From: Spirosoma validum
GTDB lineage: Bacteria > Bacteroidota > Bacteroidia > Cytophagales > Spirosomataceae
Assembly (NCBI RefSeq): GCF_014699035.1
Contig: NZ_JACXAA010000003.1
Span: 62,001-126,000, forward strand
Length of the DNA stretch: 64,000 bases
Direction: 5' to 3'
The position numbers were made by a program, and so were the translations under genes. Position 1 is the first letter of the stretch; every line of letters begins with the position of its first letter. The notes below the pieces were generated by a model, which saw only the letters and a program-made list of their open reading frames with translations, had not been told where the DNA came from and did not search any database. Below are positions 34,368 to 43,600 of the stretch, piece by piece.

Positions 34368-35444
34368 GTGAAATGGCTGATTGCCAGTAGTCTTTTTCTT
34401 TTTGGTCTGGATTCGTTCGGTCAGTTGAAAACCCCGGCCGCTACTGTGTCAGCTGAAATGATGCAGACCATTTTTGACGAGGTAAAAACACCTTTCAAAT
34501 ATGGGATTGTGCTGCCACAACCCGATTCAGGACGGATGGTGGATAGCCCGACCATCTTTCGGAACGAGAATCACTGGTACATGAGCTACATCATTTTTGA
34601 CGGGAAGGGCTACGAAACCTGGCTGGCAAAAAGTGATGATCTGCTGAAATGGACTACGCTGGGCAAGCTGATGTCATTTACGGAAACCGGTTGGGATGCT
34701 ACGCAGAAAGCCGGGTACGTAGCGTTGGTCGAGACGGACTGGGGTGGCACATACAAAGCCGAAAAATACCAGGGGCGCTACTGGCTGTCGTACCTGGGTG
34801 GTTCCGAGAAAGGGTACGAAGCGGGCCGACTGGGTGTCGGTATGGCAACGACGAACGACCTGACCCAACCGGTCGAAACAAAACGTCTGCCCCAGCCGGT
34901 TCTGTCGGCGGTTGATCCCGATGCGCGCTGGTACGATGACAAAACCATTTACAAAAGCCTGATTATTCGGGACAAAGTCAGGAAAACAGGCTACCCGTTT
35001 GTGATGTATTACAATGCCAAGGGGACCAAACCCGATACGAACGGCAACGGCTTCGAAACCATCGCGATGGCCGTTTCAACCGATATGACGCACTGGAAAC
35101 GCTACGGCCAGCAACCGTTGATTACCCGGCAGACGGGCATTTGTGGGGATGCACAAATCACAAAAATCGGCGATCTCTACGTCATGTTTTACTTTGGAGC
35201 CTTCTGGAAACCCGGTGCTTTCGAGCGGTTTGCCTGCTCGTATGACCTTGTCAACTGGACCGATTGGCAAGGCGACGACCTGATCGCTCCATCCGAACCG
35301 TTCGACAAAACCTATGCGCACAAACCCTGGGTCATTAAGTGGAACGGTGTGGTGTATCATTTCTACAATGCCGTTGGTACGAAAGGGCGGGTAATTGCCC
35401 TGGCAACCTCCAAAGATTTGGGGAAGAGCCAACTTAATGACTAG
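34368..35444 (+). CDS. Secreted beta-propeller glycosidase (GH43/GH117/GH130-like)
   Basis: 358 residues from a GTG at 34368, chosen because it lies one base after the susD stop and gives a signal peptide (VKWLIASSLFLFGLDSFGQ); the frame itself is open from within susD. The mature protein shows five-bladed propeller repeats: MVDSPTIFRNENHWYMSY, YETWLAKSDDLLKWTTLG, GYPFVMYYNAKG, ICGDAQITKIGDLYVMFYFG, AHKPWVIKWNGVVYHFYNAV. Acidic residues in the first and fourth of these are the likely catalytic pair. The fold groups with GH43, GH117 and GH130, and I cannot place it in one family. In this PUL an exo-acting role on arabinose- or xylose-containing chains is plausible. Confidence 0.75.
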   Translation: MKWLIASSLFLFGLDSFGQLKTPAATVSAEMMQTIFDEVKTPFKYGIVLPQPDSGRMVDSPTIFRNENHWYMSYIIFDGKGYETWLAKSDDLLKWTTLGKLMSFTETGWDATQKAGYVALVETDWGGTYKAEKYQGRYWLSYLGGSEKGYEAGRLGVGMATTNDLTQPVETKRLPQPVLSAVDPDARWYDDKTIYKSLIIRDKVRKTGYPFVMYYNAKGTKPDTNGNGFETIAMAVSTDMTHWKRYGQQPLITRQTGICGDAQITKIGDLYVMFYFGAFWKPGAFERFACSYDLVNWTDWQGDDLIAPSEPFDKTYAHKPWVIKWNGVVYHFYNAVGTKGRVIALATSKDLGKSQLND

Positions 35445-35454
35445 CGAAAACGCA

Positions 35455-37059
35455 ATGATGCCAAAACGACTGACTGTTTGTTGCTTTTTGTTGTGCTGTC
35501 AATGTCTGGGCGGACTGGTTTGGGCACAGGATTTTATCCTGAAACCCGATACGTTCAAACCGTACGTAACGGCCTTTAATCACGCCGATGAGGAATTGTA
35601 TAAGCAATTGATTCCCAATGCAAAATCCTGGGATTTTCTTTCGAAAAACATTCCCTTGTTCGAGTGCCCGGATAAGCAACTCGAGCAGACGTATTACTTC
35701 CGCTGGTGGACGTATCGAAAGCACCTGAAACAGACGCCGGCGGGCTACATTGTTACCGAGTTTTTGCCGGATGTTTCCTGGGCTGGAAAATACAATTCCA
35801 TAAACTGTCCGGCGGGGCATCATTTTTACGAGGGACGCTGGCTACGCGACACTGCGTATCTGAAACAGTACGCTCGTTTCTGGTTTCGGTCGGGAGCAAG
35901 CCCGCGTTCGTACAGTTCCTGGGCGGCTAATGCGATCAGTTCATTCGCTAAAGTTCAGCCCGATACTACGTTTCTAATCAACTTATTACCTGACTTGCTG
36001 AACGATTTTCAGGAGTGGGAAAAGATGCGGCTGGATTCGACGGGTATGTTCTGGCAAACCGACAATCGCGACGGTATGGAAGTTTCTGTTTCCGGGGCGC
36101 TGGGCCAAAAAAATCAGGGGTACCGGGCTACGATCAACAGTTATATGTTCGGAAATGCGCAGGCGTTGGTCACCATTGCGCGTATGGCAGGTAATAAAGC
36201 CGTTGCGGACGAGTATACGAAAAAAGCGGCCATGATTCGCCAGCAGATTCTGGGTAAGTTGTGGGACGACAACGCTAAATTCTTTAAAGTCATTCCGCGC
36301 GGAACCGGTACGTTGACCCGCGCCGATGTTCGGGAGCTACATGGATTTACACCCTGGTATTTTTCTATTCCCGACGAAAAACAGGCCATCGCCTGGGCGC
36401 AGCTGTTTGATGAACAGGGATTCTGGGCACCGTACGGACCGACCACGACGGAACAGCGGCATCCGGGTTTCCAGATTGCCTACGAAGGGCATGAATGCCA
36501 GTGGAATGGCCCAAGCTGGCCGTTTTCGACCGCTATAACCCTCACATCTTTGGCTAATCTGCTGAACGATTACAAACAGAACGTAGTGGACAAGCGCGAT
36601 TACTGGAGATTGCTACTCACGTATAGCCGTTCGCAACAACGCCTGTTGCCGAACGGAGATCGGGTACCGTGGATCGATGAAAACCTGAATCCCTACACGG
36701 GCGACTGGATCTCGCGTACCCGGTTATCGACGATGGAAACGGGTACCTGGTCTGAAAAAAAGGGCGGTCGGGAACGTGGCAAGGACTATAATCATTCGTC
36801 GTTTTGCGATCATATTATTTCCGGCCTTGTGGGCATACGTCCGCAACACGGTAATCAACTCGTTATCAATCCGCTTCTGCCTGATAATACCTGGGACTAT
36901 TTCTGCCTGGATCGAGTACCGTATCATGGAAAAACGCTGACCATTCTGTACGACAAAACCGGAAAGAAATACGGAAAAGGAATCGGACTTCGCGTGTTTG
37001 TGAATGGTATAGAAAAGGCTTCTTCTGCTTCTTTACAACGAGTTACCATCGCTATTTGA
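35455..37059 (+). CDS. Secreted (alpha/alpha)6-barrel glycoside hydrolase (MGH1/GH63-like)
   Basis: 534 residues from the ATGATG at 35455, which begins a signal peptide (MMPKRLTVCCFLLCCQ, cut near WAQ). An ATG at 35437 would overlap the previous stop by 8 bp. Features of the mannosylglycerate-hydrolase-like (alpha/alpha)6 domain: FRWWTYRKHL, FLPDVSWAGKYNSINCPAGHH, FWQTDNRDGMEVSVSG (acid candidate), QIAYEGHECQWNGPSWPFSTA and SFCDHIISGLVGIRP. The family includes exo-glycosidases that act on alpha-linked sugars. It is the second enzyme of PUL 2 and likely trims side chains; exact linkage unknown. Confidence 0.78.
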   Translation: MMPKRLTVCCFLLCCQCLGGLVWAQDFILKPDTFKPYVTAFNHADEELYKQLIPNAKSWDFLSKNIPLFECPDKQLEQTYYFRWWTYRKHLKQTPAGYIVTEFLPDVSWAGKYNSINCPAGHHFYEGRWLRDTAYLKQYARFWFRSGASPRSYSSWAANAISSFAKVQPDTTFLINLLPDLLNDFQEWEKMRLDSTGMFWQTDNRDGMEVSVSGALGQKNQGYRATINSYMFGNAQALVTIARMAGNKAVADEYTKKAAMIRQQILGKLWDDNAKFFKVIPRGTGTLTRADVRELHGFTPWYFSIPDEKQAIAWAQLFDEQGFWAPYGPTTTEQRHPGFQIAYEGHECQWNGPSWPFSTAITLTSLANLLNDYKQNVVDKRDYWRLLLTYSRSQQRLLPNGDRVPWIDENLNPYTGDWISRTRLSTMETGTWSEKKGGRERGKDYNHSSFCDHIISGLVGIRPQHGNQLVINPLLPDNTWDYFCLDRVPYHGKTLTILYDKTGKKYGKGIGLRVFVNGIEKASSASLQRVTIAI

Positions 37060-37092
37060 GTAATTGGCAACCAATCAAGTCCGTATACCTGC

Positions 37093-39117
37093 ATGAAAAT
37101 CAACGTTACGTTTCACCTTCTTTTGGCAAGCTTTGCCCTGACGGCAGTTGGGCAGGTAAAAACGACTAAAGTCCAGCCGGTAACCTACGCGGGCAGCCGG
37201 GCGCCGTTACGGCCAAATCCGTATATCGAACTGCCGCTGGGTGCCATTAAACCGCAGGGCTGGCTGAAGGAAATGCTGATCCGCCAGAAGAATGGGGCAA
37301 CCGGCAAGCTGGACGAGTTGTATCCGCTGGTGATGAATAACCGGAACGGCTGGTTAGGGGGCGATGGCGATCAGTGGGAGCGGGGACCGTACTGGATTGA
37401 TGGTCTTTTGCCACTCGCTTACATTCTGGATGATCAGGGATTGATCGCTAAAACCAAACCCTGGGTGGAATGGGCTCTTAACAGCCAGCAACCCGACGGT
37501 TATTTCGGGCCATCCAAAGACTACGGTCCCGAGCCGGGTATTCAGCGCGATAACAGCCGCGACTGGTGGCCCAAAATGGTCATGCTCAAGATCCTGAAGC
37601 AATACTATTCGGCAACCGGCGATCAGCGGGTGATCAAGCTGATGACGAACTATTTTAAGTATCAGTTGAATGAGCTTCATAAGAAACCGCTGGATCACTG
37701 GACTTTCTGGGCGCGTTACCGGGGTGGCGATAACCTGATGGTGGTGTACTGGCTGTATAACCTTACGGGCGACAAATTTTTGCTGGACCTGGGCGATCTG
37801 ATTCACAAACAGACGTTTGATTACACGAATGGGTTTCTGAGTACGGATATGCTGACAAAGCCCGGTAGCATCCATTGCGTCAATCTGGCGCAGGGAATCA
37901 AAGAGCCGCTCATTTATTATCAGCATCACCCGGATCAGAAATACCTGAACGCTACTAAAAAAGGCTTTGCGGACATTCGTAAATACAATGGCATGGCACA
38001 TGGTCTGTACGGGGGCGACGAAGCGTTGCATGGCAACAACCCAACGCAGGGCTCGGAACTGTGCTCGGCGGTTGAGATGATGTTCTCGCTGGAAAGTATC
38101 CTTGAAATCACCGGTGACGTAGCCTATGCCGACCAGCTCGAAAAAGTAGCCTTCAATGCCTTGCCGACGCAGGTATCGGACGATTTTATGACCCGTCAGT
38201 ATTTCCAGCAGGCGAACCAGGTGATGGCGACCCGGCACACGCGTAATTTCGACGTTAACCACCACGGTACCGATCTTTGTTTTGGCTTGCTATCCGGCTA
38301 TCCATGCTGTACGTCGAACATGCACCAGGGCTGGCCTAAATTTGTGCAGAACCTATGGTACGCAACCGCCGACAAAGGCATTGCGGCCCTGGCCTATTCG
38401 CCTAGTGAAGCGAAAATGTCACTGGGAAATGGGCTCGACGTAGCGGTAAAGGAAGAGACAGGCTATCCATTTGAAGAAACGATTCGCTTTACGATAAGTC
38501 CGTCGAAAACCGCCAGTTTCCCATTCCATCTTCGTATGCCTGCCTGGTGTAAAAAAGGTACGGTGAAAATCAATGGAAAAGTCTGGAAGGAAGAGGTCGG
38601 AAATCAGGTGGTAAAGATTACTCGTGAATGGAAATCGGGCGATGTTGTGGAGCTTGAACTACCCATGCATATTTTCAAAAACAACTGGTACGAAAATTCC
38701 ATGTCGGTGGAGCGGGGCCCTATTACGTATGCGCTGAAAGTTGGCGATAAAATAACACCCGTTAAAAACGACAAAGACCCGATTGAGTACGGCGCTACGT
38801 ATAACGAACTACACCCCACAACCCCCTGGAATTACGCCCTGATTCAGGTGCCGGAAAACAAACTGGACGATCAATATAAAATAGAAAAAGTAAAGCCGGT
38901 TTCTGATTTTCCGTGGAATCCCGACAATGCGCCGTTGCAAATCAAAACCAAAGGTCGGCGCATTCCGTCATGGGGGATTTACAATGAAATGACTGGACCG
39001 ATTCCGTACAGTCTGACGTATCAGCTTGAGACAGCTAACGAGCTGGAAGACATTACGTTGATTCCGTATGGTTGTACCAATCTGCGTATTTCACAGTTCC
39101 CGGTTGTCCGGAAGTAA
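37093..39117 (+). CDS. Beta-L-arabinofuranosidase-domain glycoside hydrolase (PF07944)
   Basis: 674 residues with a signal peptide (about 1-20, ending AVGQ). An (alpha/alpha)6 barrel (WERGPYWIDGLLPLAYILDD, NSQQPDGYFGPSKDYG) is followed by beta-sandwich domains (PFHLRMPAWCKKGTVKINGK, VERGPITYALKVG). The metal/catalytic set of GH127-type enzymes is recognisable: Glu322-Leu-Cys324 in GSELCSAVEMM and the Cys pair 405-406 in YPCCTSN. In HypBA1-type beta-L-arabinofuranosidases these bind zinc and one Cys is the nucleophile. Family placement (GH127 or the related GH146) is uncertain. The gene follows 33 bp after the previous one in PUL 2. Confidence 0.85.
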   Translation: MKINVTFHLLLASFALTAVGQVKTTKVQPVTYAGSRAPLRPNPYIELPLGAIKPQGWLKEMLIRQKNGATGKLDELYPLVMNNRNGWLGGDGDQWERGPYWIDGLLPLAYILDDQGLIAKTKPWVEWALNSQQPDGYFGPSKDYGPEPGIQRDNSRDWWPKMVMLKILKQYYSATGDQRVIKLMTNYFKYQLNELHKKPLDHWTFWARYRGGDNLMVVYWLYNLTGDKFLLDLGDLIHKQTFDYTNGFLSTDMLTKPGSIHCVNLAQGIKEPLIYYQHHPDQKYLNATKKGFADIRKYNGMAHGLYGGDEALHGNNPTQGSELCSAVEMMFSLESILEITGDVAYADQLEKVAFNALPTQVSDDFMTRQYFQQANQVMATRHTRNFDVNHHGTDLCFGLLSGYPCCTSNMHQGWPKFVQNLWYATADKGIAALAYSPSEAKMSLGNGLDVAVKEETGYPFEETIRFTISPSKTASFPFHLRMPAWCKKGTVKINGKVWKEEVGNQVVKITREWKSGDVVELELPMHIFKNNWYENSMSVERGPITYALKVGDKITPVKNDKDPIEYGATYNELHPTTPWNYALIQVPENKLDDQYKIEKVKPVSDFPWNPDNAPLQIKTKGRRIPSWGIYNEMTGPIPYSLTYQLETANELEDITLIPYGCTNLRISQFPVVRK

Positions 39118-39136
39118 CAGTTCAAGACGCATTCTC

Positions 39137-41128
39137 ATGCCAAGCCATCCGATGATAAAAAGCATAAAACGTTCAGCCTGCGCGATTGCCGTGATCGGGC
39201 TATCGACGCTGACAGGCCACGCGCAGTTGATGATTCAGCGATTTGAGCCGGTAGGCTTTTCGCAGGTGACGATTACGGATCGATTCTGGAAACCGAAACT
39301 GGATAAAGTGGCCACGGCAACGCTTCAGGCCTGCATCGTTCAGACAGAACAGAAAACGGGACGCATCCGCAATTTCGAAAAGGTGGCCCGCAAACAGGGC
39401 GAAAAACACGAAGGCATTTATTATGACGACAGCGACGTATACAAAGCGATTGAAGCAATGGCGTATTCGCTTAAAAATCATCCGGATGCGGCCGTTCAAC
39501 AAAAAGCTGACGAGTGGATTGATAAGATTGCTGCGGCCCAATTGCCGGATGGTTACCTCAATACGTATTACACGCTGACGGGACTGGATAAACGCTGGAC
39601 CGATATGGAACGGCACGAAGATTACTGCGCCGGTCATCTGATCGAAGCGGCCGTTGCGTATTATAACACGACGGGTAAGCGTAAGCTGCTGGACGTAGCG
39701 ATCCGCTTTGCCGATCATATTGATTCTACCTTCCGGGTCACCAATCGTCCCTGGGTGAGCGGCCACCAGGAGATTGAACTGGCGCTGATGCGACTCTATC
39801 ATCTGACCAAACAGGACCGGTACCTGAAACTGGCTGACTGGTTTCTGGACCAGCGCGGGCGGGGTTACGGGAAGGGCAAAATCTGGGATGACTGGAAGAA
39901 TCCGAAATATTGCCAGGATGACGTACCGGTGAAGCAGCAAAAAGAAATTACTGGTCACGCGGTTCGGGCCATGTATCAATACACCGGCGCTGCCGACGTA
40001 GCAGCCGCTACAAACGATGCGGGCTACCTAAAGGCCATGACAACCGTTTGGGAGGATGTCGTTTATCGGAACATGTATCTGACCGGCGGGATCGGCTCAT
40101 CGGGCCATAACGAAGGCTTTACGGAAGACTTTGATCTACCCAATGAATCGGCCTATTGCGAAACCTGTGCATCGGTAGGCATGGTATTCTGGAATCAGCG
40201 GATGAACTTGTTAACCGGTGAAAGTAAGTACATCGACGTATTGGAGCGCAGTCTATACAATGGAGCACTAGACGGTATGAGTCTGAGTGGAGACCGCTTT
40301 TTCTATGGTAACCCGCTTTCGTCAGCCGGTAATTATGGACGTAGCGAATGGTTCGGTACCGCCTGTTGTCCGTCGAATATTGCTCGACTGGTCGCGTCCC
40401 TGGGCGATTATATCTATGGCCGTTCTGAACAGGGAATCTGGGTCAATCTATTCGTTTCCAGCAACACGACATTTGCGGTCGGTAAAAACACGGTGCCACT
40501 TCAGCTGGAGACTAATTATCCGTGGGAAGGAAACGTAAAGATCACGGTGAACCCAGCGAAAAAGGTGGCGTACGCGCTGCATATCAGAATACCGGGCTGG
40601 GCCAGCAACGTACCGGTACCTGGCAAGTTGTATCAGTTTACCGATACTAACGCTTCGAATGTCGAGATCGTGGTAAATGGCAAACCCGCAACGTATCGTC
40701 AGGAAAAAGGCTATGCTGTTCTCGACCGGACCTGGCAAAAAGGTGACGTTGTTGAGGTGAAATTACCGATGGATGTTCGACAAGTAACCGCCCGAAGCGA
40801 AGTAAAAGCCGACCAGAATCGAGTGGCTCTGCAACGTGGGCCCTTGGTATATTGTGTAGAAGGTGCCGATAATAACGGACGGGCCTATAATATTCTCGTT
40901 CCGAATCAGGCAACGTTTACGACTAAATCGCATCAGGTACTTGACGAGCCCGTTGTGGCCATTCAAGCCAACTTATCTATCGTTGAAGCCGCTGCCGACG
41001 GACTAAGTGTCCAGATAAAACCTAAGTCAATTACGGCGATTCCGTACTACACCTGGGCGAATCGTGGGAAAAGTCCCATGCAGGTGTGGTTACCGAACCG
41101 GATCAGGGAAGTGAAAATTGCCGAATAA
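39137..41128 (+). CDS. GH127-type beta-L-arabinofuranosidase
   Basis: 663 residues from the ATG at 39137, 19 bp after the previous stop; the frame is open back to 39068. A signal peptide ends near TGHAQ (residue 29). The GH127 catalytic set is complete: Glu326 in HNEGF (acid/base), Glu342-Thr-Cys344 in CETCAS and Cys410-Cys411 in TACCPSN, equivalent to Glu322, Glu338, Cys340, Cys417 and Cys418 of HypBA1, with the zinc-thiolate cysteine nucleophile. C-terminal beta-sandwiches follow (IRIPGWASNVP, LQRGPLVYCVEG). It releases beta-L-arabinofuranose from plant hydroxyproline-rich glycoproteins or pectic side chains in characterised relatives. It is the last gene of PUL 2. Confidence 0.9.
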   Translation: MPSHPMIKSIKRSACAIAVIGLSTLTGHAQLMIQRFEPVGFSQVTITDRFWKPKLDKVATATLQACIVQTEQKTGRIRNFEKVARKQGEKHEGIYYDDSDVYKAIEAMAYSLKNHPDAAVQQKADEWIDKIAAAQLPDGYLNTYYTLTGLDKRWTDMERHEDYCAGHLIEAAVAYYNTTGKRKLLDVAIRFADHIDSTFRVTNRPWVSGHQEIELALMRLYHLTKQDRYLKLADWFLDQRGRGYGKGKIWDDWKNPKYCQDDVPVKQQKEITGHAVRAMYQYTGAADVAAATNDAGYLKAMTTVWEDVVYRNMYLTGGIGSSGHNEGFTEDFDLPNESAYCETCASVGMVFWNQRMNLLTGESKYIDVLERSLYNGALDGMSLSGDRFFYGNPLSSAGNYGRSEWFGTACCPSNIARLVASLGDYIYGRSEQGIWVNLFVSSNTTFAVGKNTVPLQLETNYPWEGNVKITVNPAKKVAYALHIRIPGWASNVPVPGKLYQFTDTNASNVEIVVNGKPATYRQEKGYAVLDRTWQKGDVVEVKLPMDVRQVTARSEVKADQNRVALQRGPLVYCVEGADNNGRAYNILVPNQATFTTKSHQVLDEPVVAIQANLSIVEAAADGLSVQIKPKSITAIPYYTWANRGKSPMQVWLPNRIREVKIAE

Positions 41129-41288
41129 GTAATTTATGGCCAACAGTCCCCAACTATTTCCTTGTACCAACCCTTCCCCAAGATTAGCCTGAAGGAGGGA
41201 TTTGGGACGGTCGGCCGTTGAGCAAAAAATTAATAAATGAGCAGCTTTCATCGCAAACGTCTGTCAAATTCCTACAGGAAACTCTCTT

Positions 41289-42480
41289 TTAACGTCCCAC
41301 CTTCGTGTTCTTCTGATCGTCATTATTGATCTTCCGGCTGTTGCTGGCTTTGAATAGGCTGCCAAACTCCCAGTTCAGCGAAAGACGGACAGTACGCATC
41401 AGATACCGGTTTTGGATAGTGGTTTCGAAATCAGTTCCACGCGTGAGGCCCGTCTGGCTGATGTAACCCCCAAATGGGCTGACAGTAGTGAGTGTAACGG
41501 TCAGCTTTCGGGTAGTGATTTCTTTCTTGGCCGAGAAGCTGTAGTAGAACCAGGAACCTTCGTAGCCCTGCAACGTTACGCTTTGGGCATCGTAGTCAGT
41601 ATAAGCCTGCAGGCTGAACTGGTTCGGAAGTTTCCAGCTACTGTTTACGTTGATGCCCCAGGCCAGATCACTGTTGCTAATCGCCAACGCACCGCTCTGG
41701 AAACGAGCATGCCGCAGGTTGGCATTGCTGTTGATTTTCCAACCCGGCAGTACGTTAAATGATGTCGATAGATTAAGACCGAATTGCCGGTTCGACGCCA
41801 GGTTTTGTTTGGTGGTGGTGGCAATTCCTGCTGCGTCAATTCGAATAAGGCTTTCAATGGAATTGGTCGTTTCTCGCCCGAACAGCGACGCGTTGAGGAA
41901 GAAATCGGAATCGGTTTGGAGCGCATACGTGAATTCTATTTGGTTTACGCCTTCGGGACGTAGCGACGGGTTACCGATTTCGATATTCTTGGGGTCCTGC
42001 GCATTCTGGTTGGGGTTTAGGGCCCAAATGGAAGGTCGCGAAATGCGTTTCGTATAGCTCAGGGTCAGGTTATTTTGGCATTCAACTTTTTGAACAACGT
42101 AGCACTTGGAACAAAATTCCAGAAGTTATTCCTAAATGTAATGTTCTGATTCTGTTGTCGGCCTTTCAGAAATGTACCTTCCAGACGGGCTCCGGCGTGT
42201 AGTGCCCAGCCATTTTAATTTAACCTGACTGTATCCCGCCAATACGTTTTGCGAATACGTAAACAGGTCGCTACGTGACACTACGGGCACCAGTTGGCCA
42301 GGGTTTTCAATCTGGCTGGCCGACAACTGATACGTACTGCGATTGTCGCGTAGGATTAATTTGGCTCCACTTTCCCAGGCATGTTGGCTCCCAGGTCTGG
42401 ATCAATTCCCCGGTTGGGCGATTTAGTCGTTATGTTCTGGCGAAAATCTTCCAGTAACGTACCATTAGCAAATGGTATCT
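41289..42480 (-). pseudogene. Frameshifted outer-membrane beta-barrel protein (C-terminal part)
   Basis: Minus-strand frames reconstruct the barrel of a TonB-receptor-like family (PF14905). Intact last piece 41289 to about 42078: LSYTKRISRPSIWALNPN, GNPSLRPEGVNQIEFTYA, ending in NNDDQKN. Upstream pieces sit in other frames: WALHAGARLEGTF to NFVPSATLFKKLNA (about 42081-42208), SGAKLILRDN to AGYSQVKLKW (about 42210-42400) and PFANGTLLEDFRQNI (about 42405-42475). At least three frameshifts break it, and the N-terminal plug and signal are missing. The remnant starts at the stop codon of the ThuA gene, so the ThuA boundary may be a rearrangement junction. Confidence 0.82.
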
Positions 42481-42485
42481 ATTGT

Positions 42486-43469
42486 TTACGGATTGTCCAC
42501 AAATTTTCGCTGGCTTACCGCATTTTCCGTAGGGAAATCGCCTGGAACAGGAATATCTACCTTGCCCGTAGCGGCCCATTGCGTGCCGCGTTGCAGACAC
42601 GTAATAAAGCCCACGCACTCAACGGAGTAATCTACGTGGCCCAGTGGGGTATGGAAAATCCGTCCTTTCCCCATTTTGATGGTCATGAGCATCGGTTCGT
42701 TGCGTCCTGTACCGTGGTTGTCTTTTGATGAAAAAGCAGTTGCCAATACGTCCATTTGCTCGGCAGGTCCACGCAAACGATCATACATTTCGTCTTTAGT
42801 GTGCATCCAGTTGAGAGGCATTCCTTTGGTAATAGGATGGTTTGCATTTCGAATGGTTATCAAAAACTCCTTCTGCGCTCCATGCGAACCTGCTTTTCCA
42901 ACGCTGTTGTCTCTCACCAGTTTTCCGTCCTGATCATAATACACATAAGGGCCGTCTTTTTCGGTGCGGTCACCCCAACCTCCCAAACCGATCATTCGAT
43001 TGTAGGCTGGCCATTGCTGAAACGAATTATCGGCGGCATGGATAACCACCAGGCCTCCTCCGTTTTGAATGAACTTTTCAAAATCGGCCTGCGTCGCATC
43101 GGACCAGGGAGCGGCATTCCAGCCAAAATTATTGATCACTACGTCATACTTCGAAAAATCAGGGTGAAAGGCCGAGTCCATTTTGGGTTTAGGCAGCGAC
43201 TGGGTCGTCGGTACACCCTGTATTTTGTATTTTTCGACTAAATCACCTCCATTCCAGGTGTAATACGAACGCTGTACATCGACCGAAAATTTACCTGTTT
43301 CTTCGAGATACCGTTTCATCATGTAGGTGATTTTGGGCCATTGGTCGTGGTTGTTTTGCCCATCGACAATTAATACGTTTATCAAAGGTTTTTTTGCCTG
43401 AGCGAACGTAGCCGGGGCGCTACCAATCCCCAAAAATAAAGTCAGCAATAGGTAAATTAGTGTTTTCAT
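42486..43469 (-). CDS. Secreted ThuA-domain protein
   Basis: 327 residues with a signal peptide (about 1-23, ending TFAQ). The ThuA/glutamine-amidotransferase-like flavodoxin fold covers most of the protein: NVLIVDGQNNHDQWPK (about 33-48), YDVVINNFGWNAAPWS, FIQNGGGLVVIHAADNSFQQWPAYNRMIGLGGWG (in parts, about 140-173), HPITKGMPLNWMHTKDEMYDRLRG and RIFHTPLGH. The nucleophile Cys of true amidotransferases is absent, as is normal in ThuA. These exported proteins are often encoded with sugar-catabolism genes in Bacteroidota, and trehalose use was the original context. It lies intact between two decayed genes. Confidence 0.88.
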   Translation of the reverse strand: MKTLIYLLLTLFLGIGSAPATFAQAKKPLINVLIVDGQNNHDQWPKITYMMKRYLEETGKFSVDVQRSYYTWNGGDLVEKYKIQGVPTTQSLPKPKMDSAFHPDFSKYDVVINNFGWNAAPWSDATQADFEKFIQNGGGLVVIHAADNSFQQWPAYNRMIGLGGWGDRTEKDGPYVYYDQDGKLVRDNSVGKAGSHGAQKEFLITIRNANHPITKGMPLNWMHTKDEMYDRLRGPAEQMDVLATAFSSKDNHGTGRNEPMLMTIKMGKGRIFHTPLGHVDYSVECVGFITCLQRGTQWAATGKVDIPVPGDFPTENAVSQRKFVDNP

Positions 43470-43600
43470 TGGCCTGTATTCTAATGTAAGCGTGAGTGGT
43501 CATTATGATAGCCAAAGCTCAAAACTTCACAGAACTATTCATGAAGTATGCTGCTTTTTGAAAAATCATTATTCCACGATTTACAGACGTACTGTTGACA

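Noticed and set aside
41140..41220. Possible hairpin after PUL 2
   Set aside because: Only short, interrupted complementarity; not enough to call a terminator.
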